NCBI GenBank assembly: GCA_022865355.1
Contig: JALHST010000056.1
Location: 1 to 33,169 of the forward strand
DNA: 33,169 nt
Source of the DNA: Maribacter sp.
GTDB lineage: Bacteria > Bacteroidota > Bacteroidia > Flavobacteriales > Flavobacteriaceae
Direction: 5' to 3'
Both the position numbers and the translations under genes were made by a program. Of this stretch, positions 22,177-30,537 are shown piece after piece. Positions within the stretch are counted from its first letter, which is position 1. Each line of letters begins with the position of its first letter. Below the pieces are notes generated by a model, which was not told the DNA's origin, ran no database searches, and saw nothing but the letters and a program-made list of their open reading frames with translations.

Positions 22177-25100
22177 TTGACGCAATCTTCGATCCAACAA
22201 TTGTATTTTCAGGCTCCGCAATTGCAGAATCTGCGACAGGCTATTGCCCGTACTGAAAAGAATATCACCCTAAAGGGCCTGGTCGGCTCATCATTGTCCT
22301 TTGTTATTTCAGAATCGTTTTTAAAGTCGGACGTTCCTTTCCTACTGATTTTTGATGATAAGGAAGAAGCAGCCTATTATTTAAATGACCTTGAACAGTT
22401 AATCGGCGAAAAGGATGTTCTTTTTTATCCCGGAAGCTATCGCAGACCCTATCAAATAGAAGAAACCGATAACGCCAATGTGCTACTAAGGGCCGAAGTG
22501 CTCAATAGAATCAACTCTCGGAAAAAACCCATGGTCATTGTTACCTATCCCGATGCCCTTTTTGAGAAGGTCGTTACCCGAAAGGAGCTGGATAGAAATA
22601 CCCTCAAAATTAAAATTGGAGACCAGCTTTCGCTTGATTTCTTAAACGAGGTGCTTTTTGAATATAGCTTCAAACGCGTAGATTTTGTGAGTGAACCTGG
22701 CGAATTTTCGGTACGCGGGGGAATTGTCGATGTATTCTCGTTCTCGCATGATGAACCCTACCGAATCGAGTTTTTTGGAGACGAAGTGGAAAGTATCCGA
22801 ACTTTCGATGTGGAAACCCAATTGTCAACTGAAAAGGTGACGAAAATAACCATTATTCCCAATGTCGAGAATAAGTTCCTAAACGAGACCCGCGAAAGTT
22901 TCCTAAAATACATTTCCCCGAATACCGTAGTTCTCAACAAAAATTTAGATGTTTTAATGGCCCGATTGGATGATTTTTACAAGAAGGCCGAACACGCATT
23001 TACCCTTCTCCCAACAGCAGTAAAACACGCTGAACCATCAGAACTCTTTGTTGATTCAAAAACATTAAATCACCAATTGGAAGGGTTTTGTTTGATCAAC
23101 TTCGGCAATGCAAATACGACCCTCAGGCCAAAAACTTCTGCAGCTCAAAGTTTTGAAGGGGCCGCTTTGCCGTCGTCGGCAAGGAACCATATTACCATTG
23201 CGTTTAATACCAGGCCCCAACCCGCGTTCAATAAAAAATTCGATTTGCTCATCGAGAACCTCAACACTTTGCGCCAAAAAGGATATACAAATTATATCTT
23301 TTGTTCGAGTGAGCAGCAAGCACAGCGTTTCCATGCAATTTTTGAGGAAGTAAACGAACACGTTCATTACCAAACCATCGTTTTTTCCTTGTACCAAGGA
23401 TTTATTGACGATGAACTTAAGGTCGTTTGCTACACGGATCATCAGATCTTTGAGCGCTACCATAAATTCCACCTTAAAAATGGCTACGCCAAAAAACTGG
23501 CCATTACACTCAAAGACCTCACTAAACTTGAAATTGGGGATTATGTCACCCATATAGACCATGGCATCGGCAAATTTGGTGGGCTTCAGAAAATTGATGT
23601 TGCCGGGAAAAAGCAAGAGGCTATCAAATTGTTCTATGGCGACCGCGATATTCTTTATGTTAGCATACATTCCTTACATAAGATTTCAAAATTCAATGGC
23701 AAGGATGGGGCGGTTCCAAAAATTTACAAACTAGGTTCGGGTGCTTGGAAAAAAATCAAGGAAAAAACCAAGTCAAGGGTCAAAAAAATCGCCTTTGATC
23801 TTATCAAGTTGTACGCTAAAAGACGCCTTGAAAAAGGCTTTCAATTTGGGCCCGATAGTTACATGCAAACCGAATTGGAAGCCAGTTTTATTTATGAGGA
23901 TACTCCCGATCAAGGAAAGGCAACCGAGGATGTTAAAAGGGATATGGAAAGTGAACGGCCGATGGACCGTCTAATTTGTGGTGATGTAGGCTTCGGAAAA
24001 ACGGAGGTCGCCATCAGGGCGGCCTTTAAGGCAGTCGATAATGGGAAACAGGTAGCCGTGTTGGTACCTACCACCATTTTGGCATTTCAACATCATCGCA
24101 CTTTTACGGAACGCCTGGCTGACATGCCCGTCACCGTAGACTATCTCAACCGGTTTCGAACCGCCAAAGAACGCTCAACTACCCTTGAAAAATTGGCATC
24201 GGGAAAAGTGGACATTCTCATAGGAACGCATCAATTGGTCAATAAAAATGTAAAGTTTAATGATTTGGGACTGTTGATCGTCGACGAAGAACAGAAGTTC
24301 GGGGTAGCCGTAAAAGATAAATTAAAAGCAATCAAAGAGAATGTAGATGTATTGACTTTGACGGCAACCCCAATACCACGTACCCTGCAATTCAGTTTGA
24401 TGGCAGCCCGTGATCTTTCGGTAATCAATACGCCGCCCCCAAACCGATATCCTATTGAAAGTCAAGTGATACGATTTTCAGAGGAAAGCGTTCGCGATGC
24501 CATTCGATATGAAATTCAACGAGGTGGGCAGGTCTTTTTTATTCACAACCGGATTGAGAATATCAAAGAAGTTGCTGGAATGATCCAGCGCTTGGTTCCC
24601 GACGCGAAAATTGGGATAGGACACGGCCAGATGGAAGGCAAAAAATTAGAGACCCTTATGTTAGCTTTTATGAACGGGGCATTTGATGTTTTGGTTTCTA
24701 CTACCATTGTTGAAAGTGGGTTGGACGTTACGAACGCCAATACCATTTTCATCAATAATGCCAATAATTTTGGATTGAGTGACCTACACCAGATGCGAGG
24801 CCGGGTCGGACGTAGCAATAAAAAGGCCTTCTGCTATTTTATTACGCCACCTTACGATAGCATGACGGCCGATGCACGCAAACGCATACAGGCACTCGAA
24901 CAATTTACCGAATTGGGCAGCGGTTTCCATATCGCAATGAAAGACCTAGAGATCCGGGGTGCAGGGGATTTGTTAGGCGGGGAACAGAGCGGCTTCATCA
25001 ATGAAATAGGCTTCGAAACCTATCAAAAAATATTGGTGGAAGCCATTGACGAACTAAAAGAAAACGAGTTTAAGCAATTGTATGAGGAAGTCGAGGGGCA

Positions 25101-25605
25101 TCATGAGAAAGTCTTTGTTAAAGAAACACAAATCGATTCTGATTTTGAATTACTCTTTCCCGATGACTATATTAATAACATTACGGAGCGCCTGACCTTA
25201 TATACCGAGCTTAGCCAAATTAAAAACGAGGCCGCCCTTCAGAAATTTGAAATGGCACTGATAGACCGTTTTGGCGAATTGCCCGCTCAGGCCGAAGATC
25301 TTTTAAATTCAGTTCGCATCAAATGGCTTGCCAATGGTATCGGTCTTGAAAAAATTGTTTTGAAAAATGGCAAGTTGCTTGGTTATTTCATTGCTGACCA
25401 AAAATCAGAATTTTACCAAAGTCCCACCTTTACCAAAGTCTTACAATTTGTACAGGGCCACCACCAGGTTTGCAAAATAAAGGAAAAACAAACTCGAAAC
25501 GGACTTCGATTGCTCTTGACCTTTGAAAAGATCACTTCGATCGAAAAAGCATTGCAAGCCCTCGCCCCTTTCGAAATACCGGACACCTCAAGGGTGATTG
25601 CCTGA
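22177..25605 (+). CDS. mfd: Transcription-repair coupling factor Mfd
   Basis: Mfd removes RNA polymerase stalled at DNA lesions and recruits UvrA. The 1142-residue product has the UvrB-like N-terminal module (about 1-330, with FYPGSYRRPYQIEETDNANV and VDFVSEPGEFSVRGGIVDVF). The polymerase-interaction domain around 450-510 (LEIGDYVTHIDHGIGKFGGL) follows. The translocase comes next, with Walker A GDVGFGKTE near 601-609, DEEQ near 701-704 and QMRGRVGRS near 871. The C-terminal TRCF domain ends the protein. The start is TTG 22177 (TQSSIQQLYFQAPQLQNL), which fits the family N-terminus; no ATG is near. It is probably transcribed from its own promoter. Confidence 0.96.
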   Translation: MTQSSIQQLYFQAPQLQNLRQAIARTEKNITLKGLVGSSLSFVISESFLKSDVPFLLIFDDKEEAAYYLNDLEQLIGEKDVLFYPGSYRRPYQIEETDNANVLLRAEVLNRINSRKKPMVIVTYPDALFEKVVTRKELDRNTLKIKIGDQLSLDFLNEVLFEYSFKRVDFVSEPGEFSVRGGIVDVFSFSHDEPYRIEFFGDEVESIRTFDVETQLSTEKVTKITIIPNVENKFLNETRESFLKYISPNTVVLNKNLDVLMARLDDFYKKAEHAFTLLPTAVKHAEPSELFVDSKTLNHQLEGFCLINFGNANTTLRPKTSAAQSFEGAALPSSARNHITIAFNTRPQPAFNKKFDLLIENLNTLRQKGYTNYIFCSSEQQAQRFHAIFEEVNEHVHYQTIVFSLYQGFIDDELKVVCYTDHQIFERYHKFHLKNGYAKKLAITLKDLTKLEIGDYVTHIDHGIGKFGGLQKIDVAGKKQEAIKLFYGDRDILYVSIHSLHKISKFNGKDGAVPKIYKLGSGAWKKIKEKTKSRVKKIAFDLIKLYAKRRLEKGFQFGPDSYMQTELEASFIYEDTPDQGKATEDVKRDMESERPMDRLICGDVGFGKTEVAIRAAFKAVDNGKQVAVLVPTTILAFQHHRTFTERLADMPVTVDYLNRFRTAKERSTTLEKLASGKVDILIGTHQLVNKNVKFNDLGLLIVDEEQKFGVAVKDKLKAIKENVDVLTLTATPIPRTLQFSLMAARDLSVINTPPPNRYPIESQVIRFSEESVRDAIRYEIQRGGQVFFIHNRIENIKEVAGMIQRLVPDAKIGIGHGQMEGKKLETLMLAFMNGAFDVLVSTTIVESGLDVTNANTIFINNANNFGLSDLHQMRGRVGRSNKKAFCYFITPPYDSMTADARKRIQALEQFTELGSGFHIAMKDLEIRGAGDLLGGEQSGFINEIGFETYQKILVEAIDELKENEFKQLYEEVEGHHEKVFVKETQIDSDFELLFPDDYINNITERLTLYTELSQIKNEAALQKFEMALIDRFGELPAQAEDLLNSVRIKWLANGIGLEKIVLKNGKLLGYFIADQKSEFYQSPTFTKVLQFVQGHHQVCKIKEKQTRNGLRLLLTFEKITSIEKALQALAPFEIPDTSRVIA

Positions 25606-25854
25606 ACTTTTTATGAGGGGTAAAACCTTAATTAATACTTTTTTTCCTGTGTTTTTTCTTCGTTAATTTTTCATGGCCAATTGTTCGATTCTATTTGTTC
25701 ATTGCCAATTGTTTGAAAATCTTTACCTATGGCTTATAATTTTTGTGTACCTTAGAGTCTGTATTATAAAACGAAGTATCTCCCCCTAAAGATGGGTGTC
25801 CCCCTTTAGAACCAACGAATATTGAGACTTTACTATTAATATAATAACAATTAT
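25606..25854. other. Non-coding gap between mfd and the second terB-like gene
   Basis: I see no gene or RNA here. The gap holds two copies of GCCAATTGTT (25676-25685 and 25704-25713). A weak promoter-like pair follows, TTTG at 25712-25715 and AATTTTTG at 25738-25745. Near 25781-25810 there are two TCCCCC-led segments forming CTAAAG/CTTTAG arms. The promoter-like pair could serve the downstream gene but leaves a leader of about 100 nt. Confidence 0.35.
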
Positions 25855-26187
25855 ATGGAGTTTAATTTAGCTGAAAAACTGGCCATCGTAAAGGCAATCG
25901 ACGAGGTAATACTTGCCGATGGGATAGTTAGTTCAGGAGAGATTAAGGTTTTAAGGCAGTTAATGCCCATACTAAAATTTGATGCGGAACTTATACAGGA
26001 GGCAAGAAATATCGATGCCAAGGAAGGCTTGTCAATTTTAAGTGCAATGTCGGAGAGCAAAAAGAAGACTCTCGCAATAATATTAGAGGAAATGGCCAAT
26101 GCAGATGGCAAGGTCGACGAAGAAGAAATTAACTTGGTCTTGCGGATTTTCTCCCAGGTCGGAATTCACTATGATCAAGAATTTTGA
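25855..26187 (+). CDS. TerB-like small protein (second copy)
   Basis: The 110-residue all-helical protein is of TerB type. Two similar halves each carry an acidic loop: VILADGIVSSGEIKVL near residues 18-33 and MANADGKVDEEEINLVL near 80-96. This paired D-G loop arrangement is the TerB hallmark and may bind a divalent metal. It is shorter than, and only distantly like, the protein encoded at 14216-14638. No tellurite genes are nearby. It stands alone, converging on the adenylate cyclase gene over 186 bp that contain nothing recognisable. Confidence 0.75.
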   Translation: MEFNLAEKLAIVKAIDEVILADGIVSSGEIKVLRQLMPILKFDAELIQEARNIDAKEGLSILSAMSESKKKTLAIILEEMANADGKVDEEEINLVLRIFSQVGIHYDQEF

Positions 26188-26373
26188 GATTATTGGCCAT
26201 TAAAGCCTTCCAAATATTGATCTAACCTTCATTTTCAAAGTATTCATTCTTATAGCAATATTGTGATATCCCTGCAAATATCATACTTACATGCGTATTC
26301 CCTATCGTTTACGATTTCAATAACCTACTTTCTGTGCCTTGTATTTTAGTGGTTGTCTACGGATTTCACAAAA

Positions 26374-27762
26374 CTACACCACCAATTTTTTTATGCCATG
26401 CACAAAATACATGGGCAGTTCGCCAAGTCCCTTGACAAAAATATTTCCACGTAGCTCACAATCATAGGTATCTTTGATGATTTCGTAAAGCGAGGACGAA
26501 ACATTGATCATGTTGGGTTCACTGCTTTGTTCCAATCGCGCCGCCGTATTCACCGTTACGCCCCAAATATCGTAGGCAAATTTATTGACCCCTACGATGC
26601 CCGCAACCACGGGGCCTGTATGAATCCCTATGCGCACATCGAAACCTTGTTCGCCCATCGCCTGTTTTTCCTGGTTATAAGCGAGCATACAATCCCTTAA
26701 TTCGATTGCCGCATTCACGGCTTCGAAGGGATGGGTGTCATTTACTACCGGCAACCCGGCCACACACATATAGGCATCCCCAATGGTTTTTATTTTTTCG
26801 ATATTGTGCTTTCGAATAATATGATCAAACCTACTAAAACAATCGTGTAATTCAGCTACTAGCTTATTGGCCGACATGGTCTTTGACTTAGGGGTAAAAT
26901 CCTTAAAATCGGTAAATATGACCGTAACCGAATCATAGAACTTAGCTTGGGCGGTTCCTGTTTTTTTGAGTTCTTCGGCAGTTTCCAAAGGAAGAATATT
27001 AAGTAATAATTCATCAGATTTCTCCTTTTCCATGGTAAGTTCCTGGGTTCTTTGGTTTACCTCCGAACGCGCGGTACCTAGATCTTTTACCATTTTATTA
27101 AAAGCGATACTCAATTCCCCAATTTCATCGCGGGAAGTATTGGTTACTGATTGGGTCAAATCGCCTTTGCCCACCTTATGGGCAGCATCCCGCAGGGCCA
27201 AAACGGGTTTGGAGATGTTCCTGGCCAGCCAATAGCCAATAAATAGTCCGATAACGAATACAGTGAGGCTGGCAGCGGCAGACGCCAATCGAATCTGTCT
27301 TTTCCCCTTTTCGATTTCGGAGGTGGTAAAACTGACTTTTATCTCCCCATTCATTATTTTCGATGTAAAAGGAGCACTTTTATTTATGAAATGCTGATCG
27401 GAGACCGCTTCGGGATCTACCAGTACATTTTCAGGCGAGGTCGAGAAGATTTTTTTTTGGGTCTTGAAATTTTTTTTGTCCGCATCCCATATCGTATCGA
27501 TTTGTATGATGCTCACATAATTCAATCGATCGTCATGTCGCACAAAATCAATCGCCGTTTCAACGCCTTCGAAATTTTCCTCCTTCAAGGCAATTCGGAC
27601 ACCCAAAGCGACCGTTTTGGCCAAATTCTCAATCTGATTGTTGTAGTTATCTAGAAGATAGGCCGTTTGCCTTGCCGGATAATAGAAAAGAATAAATAGG
27701 GCAAACAACATGACAACAGATAAAACCGTAAGCAATATTTTACTCCGTACTGATAAGACCAT
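26374..27762 (-). CDS. Membrane-bound class III adenylate cyclase with periplasmic sensor and HAMP domain
   Basis: The 462-residue protein runs: TM helix 8-29, a periplasmic sensor region about 30-158, TM helix about 160-180, HAMP about 180-235, the signalling-helix motif LLLNILPLETAEELKK (252-267), and a cyclase homology domain 275-455. Metal ligands are D285 (IFTDFKDFT) and D329 (KTIGDAYMC). K325 and D398 (AYDIWG) are the pair that selects ATP over GTP, and N405 and R409 (NTAARLE) stabilise the transition state. The catalytic set is therefore complete and points to cAMP. It lies 64 bp after a periplasmic binding-protein-like gene, so the periplasmic region may sense that protein or its ligand. 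Confidence 0.93.
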   Translation of the reverse strand: MVLSVRSKILLTVLSVVMLFALFILFYYPARQTAYLLDNYNNQIENLAKTVALGVRIALKEENFEGVETAIDFVRHDDRLNYVSIIQIDTIWDADKKNFKTQKKIFSTSPENVLVDPEAVSDQHFINKSAPFTSKIMNGEIKVSFTTSEIEKGKRQIRLASAAASLTVFVIGLFIGYWLARNISKPVLALRDAAHKVGKGDLTQSVTNTSRDEIGELSIAFNKMVKDLGTARSEVNQRTQELTMEKEKSDELLLNILPLETAEELKKTGTAQAKFYDSVTVIFTDFKDFTPKSKTMSANKLVAELHDCFSRFDHIIRKHNIEKIKTIGDAYMCVAGLPVVNDTHPFEAVNAAIELRDCMLAYNQEKQAMGEQGFDVRIGIHTGPVVAGIVGVNKFAYDIWGVTVNTAARLEQSSEPNMINVSSSLYEIIKDTYDCELRGNIFVKGLGELPMYFVHGIKKLVV

Positions 27763-27826
27763 GTAGTCGTTTCTCTTAATGTATTGGGCAAAACAGCATG
27801 ATGCTACACTAATAATTGTTCAGAGG

Positions 27827-28276
27827 CTAAATTTGTTGTTTGCCATCTATGGTAATAATTTTTAATAATGGGTCCTTCGCCTTAGGAACGACCCCAATGG
27901 CCCCGGGTGTTTGTGCCACATACGCTTCCAATTCACTAGTGGTATTAAAGAAGGTTGGCGCCTTGACTTTCCCCTGAAAGACTAGGGCCAAGAAATATTT
28001 ATTCAGATCATTTCCTGACATATTGTAGAGTTTGTCACAGGTATTCATGCCAATTGGCGTATTGGTTTTCATCAGGGCAATGCTCACTCTTGTTCCGTCG
28101 TTCCATCGCAATTTTTCGCCTTTCAAAATCGACTGCAATTGCGCCATATCCATCTCGGCAGGTATAGATGCCCCATTGGCCACAACCATCAGTTGATCAT
28201 CCTGGGCATGCGCATAAATTGGCAACAAGAGACCCATCGTCATGGCTAGTATGAAATTACGAATTATACGTACCAT
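27827..28276 (-). CDS. Small periplasmic PstS-like substrate-binding protein
   Basis: The 149-residue protein begins with a signal peptide (hydrophobic core FILAMTMGLLLPIY, cleavage likely after AHA, residue 24). The mature part resembles the short phosphate-type periplasmic binding proteins: LQSILKGEKLRWNDGTRVSIAL, a middle LNKYFLALVFQGK, and a closing GAIGVVPKAKDP. This is about half the length of true PstS, so it is a single-lobe or minimal form. The ligand is unknown. There is no ABC permease or ATPase nearby; it sits between a beta-barrel gene (10 bp upstream) and the cyclase, which suggests a sensory rather than transport role. Confidence 0.75.
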   Translation of the reverse strand: MVRIIRNFILAMTMGLLLPIYAHAQDDQLMVVANGASIPAEMDMAQLQSILKGEKLRWNDGTRVSIALMKTNTPIGMNTCDKLYNMSGNDLNKYFLALVFQGKVKAPTFFNTTSELEAYVAQTPGAIGVVPKAKDPLLKIITIDGKQQI

Positions 28277-28286
28277 AGGTTATTGT

Positions 28287-29309
28287 TTAAAATCCAATCG
28301 CAAACTGAGCGGTTAGTCGATTCATGCTTCCTGTTATATCCCTGTCCAAATGCTGATATTCTAATTTTACGACCATCAGATAATTAATTTCATATCGCAG
28401 ACCTGTCAAGATGGAAATAGTGTCATCCATTCCCAAATACGATTCCGTATTTTGATAATTCAAGTAATCGAACCGGAGATAGGGAACCCATTTTTCTTTT
28501 ATCCTAATTCCTGAATACAGGTAGGCGTTAAAAGATTGTTGGCTGCCTGTACTTTCCGTTTTGTTATTTAACAAGGTTCCTTCCGCCAACAATTCATACT
28601 TACTCCCAAAATAGGCAACCGAGCCCGTATATAATTGTTGATTTATCCTTTCATCTATGGCCACATTGAATATCTCCGCCCCAGCAGAAATAATATCATT
28701 ATAAAAATAGGCGCCAATTTGTAATTTGTCCACCGGTTTAAAATGAACCGCAGCCGTTAACGACTTGTACTTGTCATTATCCTTGATATCGGCAGATCCC
28801 AAACCATTTCCTACCATCACATTATAGCCGAATTTCAATTTGCCAAGATTAAGGCCTTGGAGGGCAACCCCTGTGGTATGTAGGTCGATAATTCGGGATT
28901 CAAAGAGAAGCGGCCTGCCAACGGTAGGAAAAAAAACCCGGCCATGATGGTAGGTCTCGTTCCAATAATTTAGGGAAGTATGTTGCTTTCCGATCAGCAA
29001 ACTGTGGTTACCACTATAGTTGTAATTTATGATTACCCGCTCTACACCCACGGCAAACCCATGATGGGCATCCTCGGTGGCATCAAATCTAAATACGGTT
29101 TCTCCCAAAAATGAAATGCGATCGTTCAACTCAGAAGTGATGAACAAATCATATTCGCCAAATTCAAAATTGAGTTTATCGTCCCGAATGCTCGCCCCAA
29201 TATCACCAAAACCCCTTATATTGGTATCCTGTGCCTTTATTTGATCGAAAAAAGCCTGCCACAAGACCAATGAAATGAGTATTAGAAGACGCTTAACAAC
29301 ATTTTCCAT
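28287..29309 (-). CDS. Outer-membrane beta-barrel protein (porin-like)
   Basis: The 340-residue protein has a signal peptide (LLILISLVLWQAFF core, cleavage after IKA near residue 26). It has alternating amphipathic strands throughout (for example HSLLIGKQHTSLNYW, KLQIGAYFYNDI, YLRFDYLNY, VVKLEYQHLD) and ends AQFAIGF, with the terminal Phe typical of outer-membrane barrels. About 14-16 strands can be sketched. No TonB box or plug domain is present, so it is a passive or substrate-selective porin rather than a TonB-dependent receptor. It is the first gene of a tight unit: 10 bp to the binding protein and then 64 bp to the cyclase. Confidence 0.8.
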   Translation of the reverse strand: MENVVKRLLILISLVLWQAFFDQIKAQDTNIRGFGDIGASIRDDKLNFEFGEYDLFITSELNDRISFLGETVFRFDATEDAHHGFAVGVERVIINYNYSGNHSLLIGKQHTSLNYWNETYHHGRVFFPTVGRPLLFESRIIDLHTTGVALQGLNLGKLKFGYNVMVGNGLGSADIKDNDKYKSLTAAVHFKPVDKLQIGAYFYNDIISAGAEIFNVAIDERINQQLYTGSVAYFGSKYELLAEGTLLNNKTESTGSQQSFNAYLYSGIRIKEKWVPYLRFDYLNYQNTESYLGMDDTISILTGLRYEINYLMVVKLEYQHLDRDITGSMNRLTAQFAIGF

Positions 29310-29597
29310 AATTATTATATCATTAGCAATAAGATGGAATCACAAACCGTATCTCGGGGGGGAGATTTGTTCCTTTATAATTGCAACATGAGCGATTCGG
29401 ATCTGATGTCCGCAATTATCGCATTCAAATACTTGGTTGTGGGGAATCATTTTTTCAATTTTCAGTATTCCTTTTATTTATGAACTGAATTAATCGAAAG
29501 AATACTTATAAATATACTATTTTATTGCATGCGATTTAGCAATTTAAATACAGGTGATTTTTCATGACATAAAAACCAGGCAGGACTTTCATGTTTT

Positions 29598-30176
29598 CTA
29601 TTCCAATTGCTGCAGCTCTGCAATGCGTTTTTCCTTCTCGGGCTGCCTGTTTTTAATTGCAAAATCAGTATGATACCTATGGTTTTGCAAGAATTTTATT
29701 TGTATTTTATTCCAGTCTGATTTGGTTTGGACCAGCGCCCCCGTTTTTAATTCCTTATAAAGTTGGTCACTGATCGGATAAAAGTCAGATCGCCCCAGGT
29801 AGTCCAAATCACAGTCGCAAATAATTTTTTCTAATTTGTTTTTCGGCGATTGAGGTAAGCGCGTTGCTAAAATCAACCCTTGGACTATACGAATGTCCTT
29901 GTGGGAAAATTCGAAGGCTCTCATCAAATCAAGGGCCAGATCCTTTCCGGTCTTCTCATGCTCGACCTTAGAAACGGTAAAGCCGATGTCGTGCAAAATG
30001 ACCCCTATCCGTAACAGTTTGGCATTGCGTTTTTCGACCTCTTCGCGCTTAATATAATTATTGCAGGTCTTTAGGACATTAAGTGTATGATTGATACCGT
30101 GATAATATAATTCTTTAGGCAATTGAGTCCTTAAAATTTCAAAGGCCCTTCGTCGAAGTTTATAATATCCTTTCAT
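29598..30176 (-). CDS. HD-domain metal-dependent phosphohydrolase
   Basis: The 192-residue soluble protein has an HD domain. Its metal ligands are H26 or H30 in YYHGINHT, the H62-D63 pair in ILHDIGFTV (an HDIG-like box), and an Asp at 122-125 in CDCDLDYLG. Proteins with this domain hydrolyse nucleotides or cyclic nucleotides; the substrate here is unknown. Similar small HD proteins accompany class III cyclase domains in other Bacteroidota, as far as I recall, and a cyclase operon begins 288 bp downstream on the same strand. The gap 29310-29597 between them shows no recognisable feature. Confidence 0.8.
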   Translation of the reverse strand: MKGYYKLRRRAFEILRTQLPKELYYHGINHTLNVLKTCNNYIKREEVEKRNAKLLRIGVILHDIGFTVSKVEHEKTGKDLALDLMRAFEFSHKDIRIVQGLILATRLPQSPKNKLEKIICDCDLDYLGRSDFYPISDQLYKELKTGALVQTKSDWNKIQIKFLQNHRYHTDFAIKNRQPEKEKRIAELQQLE

Positions 30177-30537
30177 GCTACAAAACTATTTCAGGGATGT
30201 AAGAATGCCTCCACCATAAGCATTTCTCAAAAACGCATCGCTATATGGTACCGTTTAGGATATTAAAAATAACTATTTTAAGTGCGCGTTCTTAAAAAGA
30301 ATGGGATTTTTCGAAGTACGGTAGGTTTCACTGGACCTAAAACCCATAAATATAGGGTGATCATTGTATAGTAAAAGAATTGAAGCCCCAACTATCCCAA
30401 TTCATCTTTGATTCCTACCAAATACCTATTGAAATATTAAATGAATGATCAGTGAATTTAGTATCTTTTCTCTTTGAATGACGCTGAAGTATCTGGTATG
30501 CTTCTTGCTTCATAGTATAATTATAAATGGGAACCAA
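30177..30537. other. Intergenic region before the PafA-like gene
   Basis: These 361 bp separate the divergent HD-protein and phosphatase genes. I see no gene or RNA. Two weak -7-like boxes lie near the 3' end: TATCTTTT (30463-30470) and TCTCTTTG (30470-30477), each one mismatch from TAnnTTTG. Neither has a convincing -33 partner. The phosphatase frame is open back to 30478, but only from 30538 does it encode a secretion signal with the family spacing. Confidence 0.3.

Noticed and set aside
23065-23670. A 201-residue open frame antisense to mfd
   Set aside because: It lies wholly within the conserved mfd coding region, its translation resembles no family I know, and it has no promoter or plausible start context.
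25781-25810. CTAAAG/CTTTAG hairpin as a terminator for mfd or operator for the terB-like gene
   Set aside because: The 6-bp stem has a 12-nt loop and no T-run, and it lies about 180 bp after mfd; it is as easily explained as two imperfect TCCCCC-led repeats.
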